Positions 1 to 13,893 are shown, numbered from the stretch's first letter. The stretch is DNA of 64,000 nt from Methylomonas paludis (GCF_018734325.1 NZ_CP073754.1:2914001-2978000); one strand, 5' to 3'. Numbers and translations: made by a program. Notes: generated from the letters alone by a model not told the origin.

Positions 1-125
1 GAAAGGTATTTTGTCACCAGCTGATGTACTAAAGTTTCATTAAAATCCTGACCGAACACCGCTTCTGAAACATCCAGTGCTTGGGCAGAATCTTGATTGC
101 CGATTGCAGGTACTAGCAAACTCAT
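1..125 (-). CDS. rplD: 50S ribosomal protein L4, 5' part only
   Basis: Only the first 41 codons are in the window; the gene continues past base 1. The reverse strand from an ATG at 125 reads MSLLVPAIGNQDSAQALDVS and onwards, which matches the N-terminus of bacterial L4. L4 binds 23S rRNA early in assembly, lines the exit tunnel, and in many Gammaproteobacteria represses its own S10 operon. The start sits 3 bp after the rplC stop, as expected for the rpsJ-rplC-rplD order of the S10 operon. The assignment rests on position plus the short N-terminus. Confidence 0.9.
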   Translation of the reverse strand, partial: MSLLVPAIGNQDSAQALDVSEAVFGQDFNETLVHQLVTKYL

Positions 126-128
126 AAT

Positions 129-779
129 TTAACCTTTATTTATTTTTTTTACTGCGGGTGTGATTATGACGTCACCGCCTTTCGCACCTGGGACAGCACC
201 TTTGACCAAAATCAAATTTCTATCCAAATCTACAGAATGAATAGTCAGATTTTGCACGGTTGTTTTAACATTACCCATTTGTCCACACATTTTTTTGCCT
301 TTGAAAACCCGGCCCGGAGTTTGGTTCATACCATTTGAACCAGGTACCCGATGTGAACGCGAGTTACCGTGAGTGGCATCCTGTGTTCTAAAATTATGTC
401 TTTTCACGGTACCGGCAAAACCTTTACCAATACTAGTACCTGAGACATCCACAATTTGACCCGCCGCGAACACGTCAGCTTTTAATTCGGAACCGGCAGA
501 CAGCTCTTGACCTTCGTCGCTTTTTAATCTGAATTCCCACAAGCCGCGACCCGCAGTGACATTTGCACTTGCATAATGTCCGGCCAGCGCCTTATTGACT
601 TTCGAAGATTTCACATCTCCTGCCGCAATCTGAATTGCCCGATAACCATCGGTTTCCAGGTCTTTCACCTGAATCACCCGATTGGATTCTATTTGCAATA
701 CTGTTACTGGCACGGAAACGCCATCTTCACCAAAAATTCGGGTCATACCACATTTACGACCTACAAGACCTATTGACAT
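129..779 (-). CDS. rplC: 50S ribosomal protein L3
   Basis: A 216-residue protein, close to the usual ~209. It binds the 3' end of 23S rRNA and helps start large-subunit assembly near the peptidyl transferase centre. The N-terminus [20 protein letters not shown] and the central loop rich in Gly, Asn and Arg ([20 protein letters not shown], about residues 136-155) are typical of L3; the loop includes the glutamine that PrmB methylates in related bacteria. It follows rpsJ by 30 bp and precedes rplD by 3 bp in the S10 operon. Nothing unusual was seen. Confidence 0.98.
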   Translation of the reverse strand: MSIGLVGRKCGMTRIFGEDGVSVPVTVLQIESNRVIQVKDLETDGYRAIQIAAGDVKSSKVNKALAGHYASANVTAGRGLWEFRLKSDEGQELSAGSELKADVFAAGQIVDVSGTSIGKGFAGTVKRHNFRTQDATHGNSRSHRVPGSNGMNQTPGRVFKGKKMCGQMGNVKTTVQNLTIHSVDLDRNLILVKGAVPGAKGGDVIITPAVKKINKG

Positions 780-809
780 CTGCCAATCCCTCTAAAATAT
801 AACTTCGCT

Positions 810-1121
810 TTATTTAAGCTTAATTTGAACATCAACCCCAGCCGCCAGATCCAGTTTCATCAGGGCATCTACGGTTTTATCGGTTGGCTCTACAATATCA
901 AGCAATCTTTTGTAAGTTCTCAATTCATATTGATCCCGCGCGTCTTTATTAACGTGCGGAGAAATCAATATGGTAAAACGTTCTTTTCTGGTCGGCAAAG
1001 GAATCGGGCCTTTAACTTGGGCACCGGTGCGCTTTGCAGTTTCGACAATTTCACCTGCCGATTGATCAATCAACTTGTGATCGAACGCTTTTAATTGGAT
1101 ACGTATAGTTTGATTTGCCAT
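810..1121 (-). CDS. rpsJ: 30S ribosomal protein S10 (NusE)
   Basis: A 103-residue protein, the same length as the E. coli protein. S10 sits in the head of the small subunit and also acts as NusE in antitermination with NusB. The conserved segment [20 protein letters not shown] (about residues 38-57) is the family signature. The gene starts only 5 bp after the tuf stop codon. Here the str operon (rpsL-rpsG-fusA-tuf) therefore runs straight into the S10 operon (rpsJ-rplC-rplD) with no room for a promoter, so read-through or shared transcription is likely. Confidence 0.98.
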   Translation of the reverse strand: MANQTIRIQLKAFDHKLIDQSAGEIVETAKRTGAQVKGPIPLPTRKERFTILISPHVNKDARDQYELRTYKRLLDIVEPTDKTVDALMKLDLAAGVDVQIKLK

Positions 1122-1126
1122 TCTGC

Positions 1127-2317
1127 TTACTCTATGATTGAAGCAACAACACCGGCGCCGACAGTACGGCCACCTTCACGGATGGCAAAACGCAAACCAT
1201 CTTCCATCGCAATGGGAGAAATCAGTTTGACGATTACCGAGATATTATCGCCAGGCATAACCATTTCCACACCTTCGGGCAAATCCACAGCTCCGGTTAC
1301 GTCGGTCGTTCTAAAGTAGAACTGTGGACGGTAGCCGTTGAAGAATGGCGTATGACGACCACCCTCTTCTTTGGATAATACGTAAATTTCGGCATTGAAA
1401 TGTGCGTGTGGTTTGATGCTGTTAACGTGAGCCAATACTTGACCACGTTCAACGTCATCACGTTTGGTGCCGCGTAACAGTACACCTACGTTATCGCCTG
1501 CCTGACCTTGATCCAGCAGTTTGCGGAACATTTCCACACCGGTGCAAGTGGTTTTAACGGTTGGTTTAATGCCAACGATTTCGACCTCTTCACCTACTTT
1601 AATAATGCCACGCTCAACACGTCCGGTTACGACAGTACCACGACCGGAAATGGAGAAAACGTCTTCGATAGGCATCAGGAATTTACCGTCGATTGCCCGC
1701 TCTGGCTCTGGAATATAGCTGTCTAATGCTTCTACCAGTCTGACCACTGAAGGTACGCCGATTTCACTGGTGTCGCCTTCCAGGGCTTTCAGGGCTGAAC
1801 CCACGATGATCGGGGTGTCGTCGCCTGGGAATTCGTATTGGTTTAACAGTTCGCGAATTTCCATTTCAACCAGTTCGATCAATTCAGCATCGTCGACCAT
1901 GTCGGCTTTGTTCAGGAATACCACGATATAAGGTACGCCAACCTGTCTTGACAACAGGATATGCTCACGGGTTTGTGGCATTGGGCCATCCGCTGCAGAG
2001 CAAACCAGAATCGCACCATCCATTTGCGCCGCACCAGTGATCATGTTTTTAACATAGTCAGCATGGCCTGGGCAGTCTACGTGAGCGTAGTGGCGTTTGG
2101 CTGATTCGTATTCTACGTGCGAGGTCGAAATAGTAATACCGCGCGCACGCTCTTCTGGCGCATTGTCGATTTGATCGAAAGCTTTTACTTCGCCGCCTTG
2201 CAGCTCGGCCATTACTTTGGTCAATGCCGCTGTTAATGTGGTCTTACCGTGGTCAACGTGACCAATGGTTCCTACGTTAACGTGCGGTTTTTTTCTTTCA
2301 AATTTTTCTTTTGCCAT
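1127..2317 (-). CDS. tuf: Elongation factor Tu, copy 1 (str operon)
   Basis: A 396-residue GTPase that delivers aminoacyl-tRNA to the ribosome. GTP-binding motifs are visible: GHVDHGKT (residues 18-25), DCPGH (about 80-84) and NKAD (about 135-138), followed by the two beta-barrel domains. It is the last gene of the rpsL-rpsG-fusA-tuf group and ends 5 bp before rpsJ. It is almost identical to the second tuf gene at 17326-18516. By eye the DNA matches over about 1.14 kb (1164-2302), differing only at codon 5 (synonymous) and in the last ~13 codons, where this copy ends in Glu instead of Ala. This indicates gene conversion. Confidence 0.99.
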   Translation of the reverse strand: MAKEKFERKKPHVNVGTIGHVDHGKTTLTAALTKVMAELQGGEVKAFDQIDNAPEERARGITISTSHVEYESAKRHYAHVDCPGHADYVKNMITGAAQMDGAILVCSAADGPMPQTREHILLSRQVGVPYIVVFLNKADMVDDAELIELVEMEIRELLNQYEFPGDDTPIIVGSALKALEGDTSEIGVPSVVRLVEALDSYIPEPERAIDGKFLMPIEDVFSISGRGTVVTGRVERGIIKVGEEVEIVGIKPTVKTTCTGVEMFRKLLDQGQAGDNVGVLLRGTKRDDVERGQVLAHVNSIKPHAHFNAEIYVLSKEEGGRHTPFFNGYRPQFYFRTTDVTGAVDLPEGVEMVMPGDNISVIVKLISPIAMEDGLRFAIREGGRTVGAGVVASIIE

Positions 2318-2342
2318 GAGTCAATACCTAATAATTTTGGAA

Positions 2343-4427
2343 TCAAGATACTTTTCTAATTATAGCTTCCGCAATATTTGCAGGTGCTTCGTTATATTTT
2401 TCAAACTGCATACTATATGTTGCCCTTCCCTGAGTCGCTGACCTAAGATCGGTCGCGTATCCAAACATTTCGGCCAGTGGTACTTCGCATTCTATGGCTT
2501 TTCCTGCCGGCAGATCACTCATTCCGTGTATCATGCCTCTACGCCGCGCAATATCACCGACTACCTCACCCATATAGTCTTCGGGTGTTACCACCTCAAC
2601 CTTCATGATGGGTTCAAGCAACACTGGATTTGCAGTTTCCGCGCCATCCCTGAAGCCTATGGATCCTGCTATTTTGAAAGCCATTTCATTCGAATCCACA
2701 TCATGATATGACCCATCGAACAAGCTAACTTTTACATCCACAACCGGAAAACCAGCTATTATGCCATTTTCCATCTGTTCTTGTATGCCTTTATCAATCG
2801 CCGGTATGTATTCTTTTGGAATCGAACCACCGACAACTGCGTTTATGAACTGATAACCTGCGCCTAATTCATTAGGCTCCAGCCTTAGCCACACGTGCCC
2901 ATACTGACCGCGGCCACCGGATTGCCGGATAAATTTACCCTCGCATTCAACGGTTTTTTTAATGGTTTCCCGATACGCCACCTGTGGCGCACCAATATTG
3001 GCGCTGACATTAAATTCGCGCTTCATCCGGTCAACAATAATTTCCAGATGTAATTCACCCATCCCGGAAATGATAGTTTGCCCTGATTCAGCATCGCTAC
3101 TCACCCGGAAGGAGGGATCTTCTTGTGCCAACCTTGCCAAGGCCGCACCCATTTTGTCTTGGTCAGCCTTAGTTTTTGGCTCTACCGCTATCGAGATCAC
3201 CGGTTCGGGAAACTCCATGCGCTCCAACACAATCGGCGCGTTTATGTCGCAAAACGTATCTCCAGTCGTTACGTCTTTTAAGCCTATCACAGCAGCTATA
3301 TCACCGGCCCTGACTTCAGCTAACTCTTCACGACTATTGGCATGCATCTGTACAATACGACCAATACGTTCTTTTTTATTTTTCGCGGCATTTAATACTG
3401 CCTCGCCGGATTTTAAAACCCCGGAGTAAACCCGAATAAAAGTTAATATGCCAACATATGGATCCGTGGCAATTTTAAATGCCAAAGCTGCAAACGGTTG
3501 CTGATCATCAGCGGTCCGTTCTACACTTGCGTCTGCGCATTTGACCGCTTCTTTGTCTAAGGGCGACGGCAAATAATCGATCACGCCATCCAATAAGCTT
3601 TGCACGCCTTTATTTTTAAAGGCCGACCCACAATACACTGGCACTATCTTGTTCAGTAATACTTGCGACCTGATACCCTGTTTGATCTCAGCATCGCTCA
3701 GCACACCTTCTTCTAAATATTTCTCTGTCAGCGCCTCACTTCCTTCAGCCGCTGCTTCAATAATCTTTTCACGCCATTTTTCAGCGTCATTCCGCATTTC
3801 TGCAGGAACCGGCTCTGTTCTAAATACCAAGCCCATACTGGCATCATCCCAATAAATTGCTTCCATCCGCAATAAATCTACGACACCAATAAAATTTTCT
3901 TCACTGCCTATCGGCAATTGTACCGGCACCACATTGGCACCTAAACGGGTTTTGATTTGCTCAACCACCCGAAGAAAATTCGCCCCTACCCTATCCATCT
4001 TGTTGATGAAGGCTAAGCGCGGCACATGATATTTATTAGCCTGCCGCCAAACCGTCTCTGATTGCGGCTCTACACCACCTACTGCACAAAACACTGCACA
4101 GGCACCATCTAGAACCCGTAATGACCGTTCCACTTCGATGGTAAAATCGACATGTCCCGGTGTATCAATGATATTGATGCGATGCTGAGGATACTGCTTT
4201 TCCATACCTAGCCAGAAACATGTAGTTGCTGCTGAAGTAATAGTAATACCTCTTTCCTGCTCTTGCTCCATCCAGTCCATTGTGGCAGTGCCGTCATGCA
4301 CCTCCCCTAACTTATGCGAGACACCGGTATAAAACAGGATCCGCTCTGTAGTGGTGGTTTTGCCGGCATCAATATGGGCCATGATGCCTATATTACGATA
4401 GCGCTCTATAGGTGTTACTCTAGCCAC
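2343..4427 (-). CDS. fusA: Elongation factor G
   Basis: A translocase GTPase that moves tRNAs and mRNA after peptide-bond formation and acts with RRF in ribosome recycling. It has the P-loop [19 protein letters not shown] near the N-terminus, switch [10 protein letters not shown], and NKMDRVGAN. The open frame extends to a TTG at 4454, but that would overlap rpsG. A GTG at 4427 preceded by AAGG gives [14 protein letters not shown], which lines up with the known EF-G N-terminus, gives 694 residues and leaves 20 bp after rpsG. I chose that start. The gene is co-directional with rpsG and tuf in the str operon. Confidence 0.97.
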   Translation of the reverse strand: MARVTPIERYRNIGIMAHIDAGKTTTTERILFYTGVSHKLGEVHDGTATMDWMEQEQERGITITSAATTCFWLGMEKQYPQHRINIIDTPGHVDFTIEVERSLRVLDGACAVFCAVGGVEPQSETVWRQANKYHVPRLAFINKMDRVGANFLRVVEQIKTRLGANVVPVQLPIGSEENFIGVVDLLRMEAIYWDDASMGLVFRTEPVPAEMRNDAEKWREKIIEAAAEGSEALTEKYLEEGVLSDAEIKQGIRSQVLLNKIVPVYCGSAFKNKGVQSLLDGVIDYLPSPLDKEAVKCADASVERTADDQQPFAALAFKIATDPYVGILTFIRVYSGVLKSGEAVLNAAKNKKERIGRIVQMHANSREELAEVRAGDIAAVIGLKDVTTGDTFCDINAPIVLERMEFPEPVISIAVEPKTKADQDKMGAALARLAQEDPSFRVSSDAESGQTIISGMGELHLEIIVDRMKREFNVSANIGAPQVAYRETIKKTVECEGKFIRQSGGRGQYGHVWLRLEPNELGAGYQFINAVVGGSIPKEYIPAIDKGIQEQMENGIIAGFPVVDVKVSLFDGSYHDVDSNEMAFKIAGSIGFRDGAETANPVLLEPIMKVEVVTPEDYMGEVVGDIARRRGMIHGMSDLPAGKAIECEVPLAEMFGYATDLRSATQGRATYSMQFEKYNEAPANIAEAIIRKVS

Positions 4428-4447
4428 CCTGCCAACCTTCTGATCGA

Positions 4448-4921
<474 letters not shown>

Positions 4922-4931
4922 TTACCAGCCT

Positions 4932-5306
4932 TTATTTCTTAGGTCTCTTAGCGCCATATTTGGAGCGCCCGCACTTTCTATCCTTGACACCCGAAGTATC
5001 AAGACTGCCGCGTACCACGTGATAGCGCACACCAGGTAGATCTTTAACCCGGCCACCTCTGATCAGAACCACAGAGTGCTCCTGAAGATTGTGACCTTCG
5101 CCACCAATGTAGCTACTGACTTCAGCCCCGTTGGTCAATCTTACCCTGGCTACCTTACGTAAAGCCGAGTTAGGTTTTTTCGGCGTAGTGGTATACACAC
5201 GCGTACAAACACCTCGTCTTTGCGGACAGGCCTCCAACGCTGGAACATTGGTTTTTTCAATTTTTTTAGCACGAGGCTTACGGACCAACTGATTGATCGT
5301 GGCCAT
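4932..5306 (-). CDS. rpsL: 30S ribosomal protein S12
   Basis: A 124-residue decoding-centre protein and the first gene of the str operon. The conserved [11 protein letters not shown] carries the lysine linked to streptomycin sensitivity (Lys43 region), and [13 protein letters not shown] carries the second site (Lys88 region). Both look wild type, which predicts streptomycin sensitivity at this locus. The aspartate in VKDLPG is the residue methylthiolated by RimO in many bacteria. A strong promoter lies about 100 bp upstream, after rpoC. Confidence 0.98.
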   Translation of the reverse strand: MATINQLVRKPRAKKIEKTNVPALEACPQRRGVCTRVYTTTPKKPNSALRKVARVRLTNGAEVSSYIGGEGHNLQEHSVVLIRGGRVKDLPGVRYHVVRGSLDTSGVKDRKCGRSKYGAKRPKK

Positions 5307-5341
5307 TCTTAACTACTCCGTTATGCAATTTGTAACAAACA

Positions 5342-5366
5342 AAATCAGCGCCTATACGGGCGCCGA
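5342..5366 (-). terminator. Hairpin in the rpsL leader
   Basis: On the minus strand GGCGCC, a short loop and GGCGC are followed by a T-rich run (TGATTTTGTTTGTT). It lies downstream of the rpsL promoter and about 35 bp upstream of the rpsL start. It could be a weak terminator or attenuator in the leader, or simply leader structure. The stem is only 5-6 bp. Confidence 0.4.
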
Positions 5367-5410
5367 TCACTGCTGCCAGACCTAAATCTCTTGACTCATG
5401 TGAGCAGATC

Positions 5411-5439
5411 ATCATACAACCACTGCCACACAAGGTCAA
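5411..5439 (-). promoter_or_regulatory. Sigma70 promoter of the str operon (rpsL-rpsG-fusA-tuf)
   Basis: The minus strand shows TTGACC (5439-5434), exactly 17 bp of spacer, then TATGAT (5416-5411). This is close to the consensus -35 and -10 boxes. It lies in the 150 bp gap between rpoC and rpsL, and the predicted transcript starts near 5404 with a leader of about 100 nt. It allows the str operon to be expressed independently of rpoBC read-through. Confidence 0.8.
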
Positions 5440-5456
5440 GAATTTTTTGTTTACTT

Positions 5457-8400
5457 CTACTCAATATTTAACGCTTGTTTCAAAGCTTCTTCAACATTGA
5501 CGGTTTCAGCTGCCTGCGCAGCCGAATCGTTAACCGCCAAATTATCTGTGCCTCTTCTTTTCCGGCGCTGTTCGTGATACGCCAAACCGGTACCAGCAGG
5601 TATCAATCTACCGACAATCACATTCTCTTTCAAGCCATTCAGACCATCACTGATACCGCGTACCGCTGCGTCTGTGAGTACTCTGGTGGTTTCCTGGAAG
5701 GATGCCGCCGAGATAAAGGATTCGGTAGCCAGTGAGGCTTTGGTAATACCCAGCAAAATAGAATCATAGCTGGCTGGTATTTTGCCATCCTTTTCGGCCT
5801 GATCATTCACTGCATTCAATAGACTACGCTCTACTTGCTCACCTTTAACGAAGTCGGTTTCACCAGATGCAGTGATTTCGACTTTTCTCAGCATTTGCCG
5901 GATGATAGCTTCAATGTGCTTGTCATTGATTTTCACACCCTGCAAGCGGTAGACATCCTGAATTTCTTTAACCAGATAATCTGCCAGTTCTTCTATACCG
6001 CGTAACCTCAGGATATCGTGCGGCGTTAATTCACCTTCAGCAATGGTTTCACCTTTTTCCACAAACTCACCTTCGAATACGGTGATATGCCGCCATTTAG
6101 GAATTAGGGTCTCGTATTGCTCACCTTCTGAATCAGTAATAATGACGCGCTGTTTACCTTTGGTTTCTTTTCCGAAGGAGACAATACCAGTCGCTTCGGC
6201 CAATATAGCCGGATCTTTGGTTTTACGAGCCTCAAACAAATCCGCAACCCGTGGCAAACCACCGGTGATATCACGGGTTTTACTGGATTCCTGAGGAATC
6301 CTGGCCAGTACATCACCTACTTTTACCTCTCCACCGTCTTTGACACCTACGATAGCGCCGGCGGGTAAAAAGTATTGCGCCGGGATATCGGTACCAGGCA
6401 GATTGATTTGACCACCTTGTTCGTCTAGCAGACGTACCATAGGCCGCAATTCTTTACCTGCCGAGCTACGCTGTTTAGGATCGGTAACTACCCGCGAGGT
6501 CAAGCCAGTAACATCGTCAGATTGTTCCTGTACGGTAATACCATCCATAAAATCTATCAGCTGGATAAAGCCGTCCACCTCTGTAATAACTGGGTGAGTA
6601 TGCGGATCCCAGTTAACGATGATTTGACCGGAAGTGATAACGCTACCGTCTTCGATAGACAATACTGCACCATAAGGAATTTTATAGCGCTCTCTCTCCC
6701 GACCATAATCATCCATGACCCCAACTTCACCAGAACGCGAGACCGCAACCAGATTGTTTTCCCGGTTTTTGACGGTTTTCAGGTTATTCAGTTTAACGGT
6801 ACCGCCGGATTTAACCTGCACACTACTCACTGCCGCTGATCGAGATGCTGCCCCACCGATATGGAAGGTACGCATAGTCAGCTGGGTGCCGGGCTCACCA
6901 ATGGATTGAGCCGCAACCACACCGACCGCTTCACCGATATTAACCAAATGACCACGACCCAAATCGCGTCCGTAACATTTACCGCAAACACCATGTCGGG
7001 ATTCGCAGGTAATAACCGAACGCACCAACATTTTATCCACACCATAATCTTCCAGGATAGCCACCAGATTCTCATCTATCATGGTGCCAGCCGCAATTAA
7101 TACGGTTTCGCCTGATGGATCGGTAACATCATGTGCCGCGACCCGACCTAATACCCGCTCGACCAAAGGTTCCACCACGTCGCCACCTTCGATAATCGGC
7201 GTCATGGTCAAGCCGTTTTGGGTGCCGCAATCTTCTTCGGCAATCACCAAATCTTGAGCAACGTCAACCAAGCGCCGGGTTAGATACCCAGAGTTAGCGG
7301 TTTTAAGTGCGGTATCAGCCAAACCTTTCCGAGCACCGTGAGTAGAAATAAAGTACTGAAGTACGTCCAGACCTTCACGGAAATTGGCGGTAATTGGGGT
7401 TTCAATAATGGAACCATCCGGTTTGGCCATCAAACCACGCATCCCAGCCAACTGCCGAATCTGAGCGGCAGAACCCCGCGCGCCTGATTCCGCCATCATA
7501 AAGATGGAGTTGAAGGATTTTTGTTTGACGGTATCACCTTTGGCATCGACAACTTCGTCTTCGCCCAGACCTTCCATCATCACTTTGGCAACTTGATCAT
7601 TTGCCCGAGACCAGATATCCACTACTTTATTGTAGCGCTCACCATCGGTTACCAAACCTGAAGCGTATTGATTCTGGATTTCGTTAACTTCGGCATCTGC
7701 CGCCCGAATAATGTCGGCCTTTTTGGCTGGTATTTCCATATCTTCGATACCGAAAGACACACCGGAGCGGGTAGCATATTTAAAACCCATATACATAATC
7801 TGATCAGCCAGTATCACGGTTTCTTTGATACCCAGATAACGATAGCTGTAGTTAATCAGATTGGAGATATTTTTCTTGGTCATATCGACATTGACCAATT
7901 CATAAGGCATTCCATCGGGAACGATATCCCAAATCAGGGCACGCCCAACAGTGGTTTGCTTTCTACTGACTACAGAATCGAACTTGCCTTCGGCGTTTTT
8001 CAGTTTTTCGGTGATACGAACCTGAATTTTGGTCTGCAGCTCCACTGTTTTGCTGTCCAGCGCTTTCAAAATTTCAGAGGAATCAACAAATATACTGCCT
8101 TCACCTACCGCGTTAATTTTTTCCCGACTCATGTAGTACAAACCCAAAACCACGTCTTGGGACGGGTTGATAACGGGTTCTCCGTTAGCAGGCGACAGAA
8201 TATTATTGGTCGCCATCATCAGGGTACGCGCTTCAAGCTGGGCTTCCACCGATAATGGAATATGCACAGCCATCTGGTCACCGTCAAAGTCGGCGTTAAA
8301 CGCGCTACACACCAGTGGATGCAACTGAATGGCCTTACCTTCGATCAGGATGGGTTCAAATGCTTGAATGCCTAATCTGTGCAATGTTGGTGCACGATTC

Positions 8401-9668
8401 AGTAATACAGGATGTTCACGGATTACTTCTTCAAGAATATCCCAGACTTCAGCACCTTCGCGCTCCACCATTTTTTTGGCTGCTTTAATCGTAGTGGCCA
8501 GGCCACGCAACTGCAGTTTGCTGAAGATAAAAGGCTTGAACAACTCTAAAGCCATTTTTTTAGGCAAACCGCACTGATGCAACCGCAAGGTTGGACCAAC
8601 CACGATAACAGACCGCCCGGAGTAATCCACCCGTTTACCTAACAGGTTTTGGCGGAAACGGCCTTGTTTGCCTTTAATCATATCCGCCAGAGATTTCAAC
8701 GGCCTTCTGTTACTGCCGGTAATGGCGCGACCACGTCTGCCATTATCCAGCAATGCATCGACCGCTTCCTGCAGCATGCGTTTTTCATTACGCACGATGA
8801 TATCCGGCGCATTCAAATCCAGCAACCTGGTCAAACGATTGTTTCGATTGATTACGCGGCGATACAAGTCGTTCAGGTCCGAAGTGGCAAAACGACCACC
8901 GTCCAGCGGTACCAGAGGCCGTAATTCAGGCGGCAATACCGGTAATACGGTCATAATCATCCATTCTGGACGATTATTCGAGGCCAGCAAAGAGTCAATG
9001 ACTTTTAGTCGTTTCGACAGTTTTTTGATTTTGGTGTCGGAATTAGTGGAATTGATTTCTTCCCGCAGCTTGTTAATTTCATCTTTCAGGTCTATGGATT
9101 TCAGCAGATCATAAATCGCTTCCGCACCCATTTTTGCCACGAAATCGTCGCCGTGCTCTTCTACCGCATTCAAATACTCTTCGTCGCTGAGCAATTGACC
9201 TTTTTCCAACGGCGACATACCCGCATCAGTGACCACGAATGTTTCAAAGTACAGTACCCGTTCGATGGAGCGCAGGGTCATGTCCAGCAACAATGCAATT
9301 CTGGAGGGCAGCGATTTTAAAAACCAGATATGGGCAACCGGGCTGGCCAGATCAATATGACCCATTCTTTCCCGACGTACTTTTGATAATGTGACTTCCA
9401 CACCACATTTTTCACAAATCACACCGCGATGTTTGAGACGCTTGTATTTACCGCACAAACATTCGTAATCGCTGATAGGGCCAAAAATTTTGGCGCAAAA
9501 CAAGCCGTCCCGCTCTGGTTTAAAGGTGCGGTAGTTGATGGTTTCTGGTTTTTTAACTTCGCCATACGACCATGAACGTATCATGTCAGGAGAAGCCAAG
9601 CCTATACGGATGGTGTCAAAATCATCGGTACGACCTTGACGCTTAAGGAAATTCATTAAATCTTTCAA
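5457..9668 (-). CDS. rpoC: RNA polymerase beta' subunit
   Basis: A 1403-residue catalytic subunit of RNA polymerase. The catalytic magnesium loop [12 protein letters not shown] (around residues 458-469) and the N-terminal zinc ribbon [20 protein letters not shown] (about 70-89) are intact. The second zinc site near the C-terminal half ([13 protein letters not shown]) is also present, as are bridge-helix and trigger-loop sequences ([20 protein letters not shown]). It follows rpoB by 61 bp. Length and motifs are normal for Gammaproteobacteria. Confidence 0.99.
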   Translation of the reverse strand: MKDLMNFLKRQGRTDDFDTIRIGLASPDMIRSWSYGEVKKPETINYRTFKPERDGLFCAKIFGPISDYECLCGKYKRLKHRGVICEKCGVEVTLSKVRRERMGHIDLASPVAHIWFLKSLPSRIALLLDMTLRSIERVLYFETFVVTDAGMSPLEKGQLLSDEEYLNAVEEHGDDFVAKMGAEAIYDLLKSIDLKDEINKLREEINSTNSDTKIKKLSKRLKVIDSLLASNNRPEWMIMTVLPVLPPELRPLVPLDGGRFATSDLNDLYRRVINRNNRLTRLLDLNAPDIIVRNEKRMLQEAVDALLDNGRRGRAITGSNRRPLKSLADMIKGKQGRFRQNLLGKRVDYSGRSVIVVGPTLRLHQCGLPKKMALELFKPFIFSKLQLRGLATTIKAAKKMVEREGAEVWDILEEVIREHPVLLNRAPTLHRLGIQAFEPILIEGKAIQLHPLVCSAFNADFDGDQMAVHIPLSVEAQLEARTLMMATNNILSPANGEPVINPSQDVVLGLYYMSREKINAVGEGSIFVDSSEILKALDSKTVELQTKIQVRITEKLKNAEGKFDSVVSRKQTTVGRALIWDIVPDGMPYELVNVDMTKKNISNLINYSYRYLGIKETVILADQIMYMGFKYATRSGVSFGIEDMEIPAKKADIIRAADAEVNEIQNQYASGLVTDGERYNKVVDIWSRANDQVAKVMMEGLGEDEVVDAKGDTVKQKSFNSIFMMAESGARGSAAQIRQLAGMRGLMAKPDGSIIETPITANFREGLDVLQYFISTHGARKGLADTALKTANSGYLTRRLVDVAQDLVIAEEDCGTQNGLTMTPIIEGGDVVEPLVERVLGRVAAHDVTDPSGETVLIAAGTMIDENLVAILEDYGVDKMLVRSVITCESRHGVCGKCYGRDLGRGHLVNIGEAVGVVAAQSIGEPGTQLTMRTFHIGGAASRSAAVSSVQVKSGGTVKLNNLKTVKNRENNLVAVSRSGEVGVMDDYGRERERYKIPYGAVLSIEDGSVITSGQIIVNWDPHTHPVITEVDGFIQLIDFMDGITVQEQSDDVTGLTSRVVTDPKQRSSAGKELRPMVRLLDEQGGQINLPGTDIPAQYFLPAGAIVGVKDGGEVKVGDVLARIPQESSKTRDITGGLPRVADLFEARKTKDPAILAEATGIVSFGKETKGKQRVIITDSEGEQYETLIPKWRHITVFEGEFVEKGETIAEGELTPHDILRLRGIEELADYLVKEIQDVYRLQGVKINDKHIEAIIRQMLRKVEITASGETDFVKGEQVERSLLNAVNDQAEKDGKIPASYDSILLGITKASLATESFISAASFQETTRVLTDAAVRGISDGLNGLKENVIVGRLIPAGTGLAYHEQRRKRRGTDNLAVNDSAAQAAETVNVEEALKQALNIE

Positions 9669-9729
9669 GAGCTTATCCTCTTTAAATGTTATCCGGTTTT
9701 ATTCTGAATCAGTATCGTTCAGTCAGCAA

Positions 9730-12700
9730 TCAATCTTCACGCATTTCGATATTGACCGCCAGCGAACGTATTTCTTTTACCAATACGTTGAAGGATTCCG
9801 GCATACCGGCTTCCATTGAATGATTACCGTCAACGATATTTTTATACATCCTGGTTCTGCCAGTCACGTCATCAGACTTAACCGTCAGCATTTCCTGCAA
9901 GGTGTAGGCTGCTCCGTATGCTTCCAAAGCCCAGACCTCCATCTCTCCGAAACGTTGACCACCAAACTGGGCTTTACCACCCAACGGCTGCTGAGTCACC
10001 AGACTGTATGGACCGGTTGACCGGGCATGCATTTTGTCATCCACCAAGTGATTCAGTTTCAACATATACATATAACCTACCGTAACTTTGCGTTCGAACG
10101 GTTCACCAGTCAAGCCGTCATACAGCACGGTTTGACCATGTTCCGGCAAATCAGCCAGTCTCAGCATGGTACGGATATCTTCTTCCGAGGCGCCATCAAA
10201 TACCGGAGTGGCCATTGGTACACCACCAACCAGATTAACGGCTAATTCCACAATTTCTTTATCCGAGAACGATTGTAAATCTTCTTTTCTGCCGCTGCAG
10301 TTGTAGATCTGCTCCAGGAAGCCTCTGATTTCAGCAATTTTGGCCTGGGTTTCCAGCATTTTGCCGATCTTGATGCCCAGACCTTTGGCTGCCCAACCCA
10401 AATGAGTTTCCAACACCTGTCCAACGTTCATCCGCGATGGAACACCCAATGGGTTTAATAATATATCGACCGGGTTACCGTCTGCGGTATATGGCATGTC
10501 TTCAATCGGCACGATTTGGGAGATAACCCCTTTATTACCGTGTCGACCGGCCATTTTATCACCGGGCTGAATGCGCTTTTTCACAGCCAAATAAACTTTG
10601 ACCATTTTTAATACACCCGGCGCCAAGTCGTCGCCCATGGTGATTTTTTTCTTTTTCTGTTCGAAACGTTCTTCAAACTCTTTGCGTTGCTGTTCAATTT
10701 GCTCGGCAACGGTTTCCAGGCGCAGATTGACATCTTCATCCTGAGTTTTGATTTTCAACAGTTCGCTGTTGGTCAGGGTATCCAGATAATCCAGCGCTAT
10801 TTCTTCGCCTTTTTTCAGGTTTTGTGGACCTTTTTCAGCTTTTTTACCAACCAGCAAGGCTTTTACCCGGGCAAAGATATCGTGTTCGACAATTTTTAAC
10901 TGGTCATCGAGATCCTGGCGGTAGCGTTTGATTTCCGCTTCTTCAATCTCCAAAGCACGCTTGTCTTTTTTGACGCCATCACGGGTAAACACTTGCACAT
11001 CGATAACTGTACCGCGAACATTACCAGGTACCCGCAAGGAAGTGTCTTTCACATCAGCAGCTTTTTCCCCGAAAATGGCACGCAGCAGTTTTTCTTCCGG
11101 TGTCAATTGGGTTTCACCCTTAGGAGTAACCTTGCCGACCAGAATATCGCCGCCTTTTACTTCGGCACCTACATAAACAATACCGGACTCATCCAATTTG
11201 GATAAGGCTTCTTCGCTGACATTCGGAATATCAGCAGTAATTTCTTCTGGACTATGTTTGGTTTCGCGCGCCACACAGGTTTTTTCTTCGATATGAATGG
11301 TGGTAAAACGATCTTCTTTAACCACACGTTCCGACACCAGGATGGAGTCTTCGAAGTTGTAACCATTCCAGGGCATAAAGGCAATCAGCATATTCTGACC
11401 CAGCGCTAATTCACCCAAATCTGTGGATGGACCATCTGCCAGGATATCGCCTTTTGTGACGATATCGCCCAATTTCACCAGCGGTTTTTGGTTAATACAA
11501 GTGTTCTGGTTGGATCGGGTATATTTGATCAGATTATAAATATCCACACCGGGTACGCCGGCTACGGTTTCATCATCATTAACCCGTACCACGATACGCG
11601 CTGCATCGACGGCTTCAATCCGACCACCCCGAGTAGCTACTACAGTTACACCTGAGTCTTTGGCTACCACACGTTCCATACCAGTACCGACCAGCGGCTT
11701 TTCCGCGCGCAAGGTAGGAACGGCCTGACGTTGCATGTTGGAACCCATCAAGGCCCGGTTGGCGTCGTCATGCTCCAGGAACGGAATAATGGATGCTGCT
11801 ACCGAAACGATCTGTTTTGATGACACATCCATATACTGTACTGTATCGGATGAAGCCAGGGTAAACTCGTCTTTATAACGACAAGATACTAAGCCCTCAA
11901 CCAGTTTACCGTTTTCATCAACGGCCACACTGGCCTGAGCGATGACATATTCGCCTTCTTCAATCGCAGAAATATAATCAACCTGATCAGTCACTGTACC
12001 ACTAACTACCCGGCGGTACGGGGTCTCCAGAAAACCGTATTCATTGGTTCTGGCGTAGACTGAAAGAGAGTTGATCAAACCGATGTTTGGTCCCTCAGGC
12101 GTTTCAATAGGACATACCCGACCATAGTGGGTGGTATGTACGTCGCGCACCTCAAAACCTGCTCGTTCTCTGGCTAAACCACCAGGACCCAGTGCCGAAA
12201 CCCGGCGTTTGTGGGTAACTTGAGACAATGGGTTGTTCTGATCCATAAACTGGGAAAGCTGGCTGGAACCAAAAAACTCTTTTACGGCAGCAGAAACCGG
12301 TTTGGCATTGATAATTTCCTGCGGCATATAGCCCTCGGAATCCGCCAAGGTCAAACGCTCTCTAACAGCACGTTCAACTCTGACCAGACCGATGCGGAAC
12401 TGGTTTTCTATCATTTCACCGACAGAGCGCACACGTCTGTTACCCAAATGATCGATATCATCGACTGTTCCATTGCCGTTTCTGATTTTAATCAGTTCTT
12501 TCAGCACATCAATGATGTCCGAATTGCTCAGGGTGCCGGTGCCTTCGATTTCTTCCCGACCCAAGCGGCGGTTAAATTTCATCCGCCCAACGGCAGACAA
12601 GTCATAGCGCTCATCGGTAAAAAACAGGTTTTCAAACAGATTTTCGGCTGATTCTGCAGTGGGTGGCTCACCGGGACGCATCATCCGATAAATTTCAACC

Positions 12701-13806
12701 AACGCTTCCATCCGGTTGGTTGTGGCGTCCAGGCGCATGGAGTTGGATATATAAGGGCCACGATCCAAGTCATTGACGTACAATGTATTGACTTCTTCAA
12801 TACCGGCATCAATTAATTTTTGCAGCAGATTATCGGTCAATTCGTCATTAACATTGGCCAATAATTCGCCTGTACTTTGATCAATGACATTGTGGCCGAG
12901 AATTTTGCCATACAGATAATCGCGCGGCACTTCAATTACGTTGACACCAGCTTTTTCCAGCTGGCGCACGTGTTTGGCGGTAATCCGCCGACCTTCTTCG
13001 ATCAGGACTTTTCCTTCGTGTTTGATATCAAACACGGCCATTTCGCCGCGCAAACGCTCAGGCACCACCTGGAACATGAATTTGTCGCTGCTCAACAGAA
13101 ACTTGTTGGTTTCAAAGAAGATGTTGATCATCGCTTCGTTATCATAGCCCAGGGCACGAAGCAGGATGGTGGCCGGTATTTTACGGCGTCTGTCTATCCG
13201 CACATATACGGCATCTTTATGATCGAATTCAAAGTCCAGCCATGAGCCGCGATAGGGGATGACCCTGGCGTTGAATAATAATTTTCCAGAGGAGTGAGTT
13301 TTGCCTTTATCATGGTCGAAAAACACACCCGGGGAACGGTGTAACTGCGAAACAATCACGCGCTCAGTGCCATTGATGACGAAAGTACCATTTTCGGTCA
13401 TTAACGGTAGTTCACCCATGTAAACTTCCTGTTCACGAATATCTTTGACTACCTTGGTGCTGGCCGGCGCATCTTTATCATAGATGACCAGGCGCACTAA
13501 AACTCTTAGTGGTGCCGAGAAAGTAGCACCACGCTGCTGACACTCTCTTACGTCGAATGCAGGTTCGCCCAGACGATATTTGACATATTCCAGTACCGCA
13601 TATCCGGAGTGACTTACTACCGGAAATACACTTGAAAATGCGGCATGCAAACCTTGATTACGTCTTTTCTCCGGCTCTATGCCGGATTGCAAAAAGTTTG
13701 CATACGAATCGATTTGCGTTGCCAAAAGATAGGGAACTTCAAGTACTTCAGTACCTTTTCCAAAATTATTACGGATACGTTTTTTTTCGGTAAAAGAATA
13801 GGTCAT
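9730..13806 (-). CDS. rpoB: RNA polymerase beta subunit
   Basis: A 1358-residue subunit forming the upper jaw and much of the active-site cleft. The rifampicin-binding segment [20 protein letters not shown] (about residues 508-527) carries wild-type residues, which predicts rifampicin sensitivity. The C-terminal [13 protein letters not shown] and [20 protein letters not shown] motifs are intact. It is separated from rplL by a 126 bp spacer with a strong attenuator-like hairpin, so its dose relative to the ribosomal proteins is probably set there. Confidence 0.99.
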   Translation of the reverse strand: MTYSFTEKKRIRNNFGKGTEVLEVPYLLATQIDSYANFLQSGIEPEKRRNQGLHAAFSSVFPVVSHSGYAVLEYVKYRLGEPAFDVRECQQRGATFSAPLRVLVRLVIYDKDAPASTKVVKDIREQEVYMGELPLMTENGTFVINGTERVIVSQLHRSPGVFFDHDKGKTHSSGKLLFNARVIPYRGSWLDFEFDHKDAVYVRIDRRRKIPATILLRALGYDNEAMINIFFETNKFLLSSDKFMFQVVPERLRGEMAVFDIKHEGKVLIEEGRRITAKHVRQLEKAGVNVIEVPRDYLYGKILGHNVIDQSTGELLANVNDELTDNLLQKLIDAGIEEVNTLYVNDLDRGPYISNSMRLDATTNRMEALVEIYRMMRPGEPPTAESAENLFENLFFTDERYDLSAVGRMKFNRRLGREEIEGTGTLSNSDIIDVLKELIKIRNGNGTVDDIDHLGNRRVRSVGEMIENQFRIGLVRVERAVRERLTLADSEGYMPQEIINAKPVSAAVKEFFGSSQLSQFMDQNNPLSQVTHKRRVSALGPGGLARERAGFEVRDVHTTHYGRVCPIETPEGPNIGLINSLSVYARTNEYGFLETPYRRVVSGTVTDQVDYISAIEEGEYVIAQASVAVDENGKLVEGLVSCRYKDEFTLASSDTVQYMDVSSKQIVSVAASIIPFLEHDDANRALMGSNMQRQAVPTLRAEKPLVGTGMERVVAKDSGVTVVATRGGRIEAVDAARIVVRVNDDETVAGVPGVDIYNLIKYTRSNQNTCINQKPLVKLGDIVTKGDILADGPSTDLGELALGQNMLIAFMPWNGYNFEDSILVSERVVKEDRFTTIHIEEKTCVARETKHSPEEITADIPNVSEEALSKLDESGIVYVGAEVKGGDILVGKVTPKGETQLTPEEKLLRAIFGEKAADVKDTSLRVPGNVRGTVIDVQVFTRDGVKKDKRALEIEEAEIKRYRQDLDDQLKIVEHDIFARVKALLVGKKAEKGPQNLKKGEEIALDYLDTLTNSELLKIKTQDEDVNLRLETVAEQIEQQRKEFEERFEQKKKKITMGDDLAPGVLKMVKVYLAVKKRIQPGDKMAGRHGNKGVISQIVPIEDMPYTADGNPVDILLNPLGVPSRMNVGQVLETHLGWAAKGLGIKIGKMLETQAKIAEIRGFLEQIYNCSGRKEDLQSFSDKEIVELAVNLVGGVPMATPVFDGASEEDIRTMLRLADLPEHGQTVLYDGLTGEPFERKVTVGYMYMLKLNHLVDDKMHARSTGPYSLVTQQPLGGKAQFGGQRFGEMEVWALEAYGAAYTLQEMLTVKSDDVTGRTRMYKNIVDGNHSMEAGMPESFNVLVKEIRSLAVNIEMRED

Positions 13807-13860
13807 ATTGCTTCTATACCTTCTTCGTCAGAGATTATTTACTACTGTCTGTTTTACAAA

Positions 13861-13893
13861 CAGCAAAAGGCCGACGACAGAATGCCGCCAGCC
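13861..13893 (-). terminator. rplL-rpoB attenuator hairpin
   Basis: On the minus strand an 11-pair stem (GGCTGGCGGCA with TGTCGTCGGCC, including three G-U pairs and a 3-base TTC loop) is followed by TTTTGCTGTTTG. It lies between rplL and rpoB, where E. coli has a partial terminator that lowers rpoBC transcription relative to the ribosomal genes. The same role is inferred here. Confidence 0.7.
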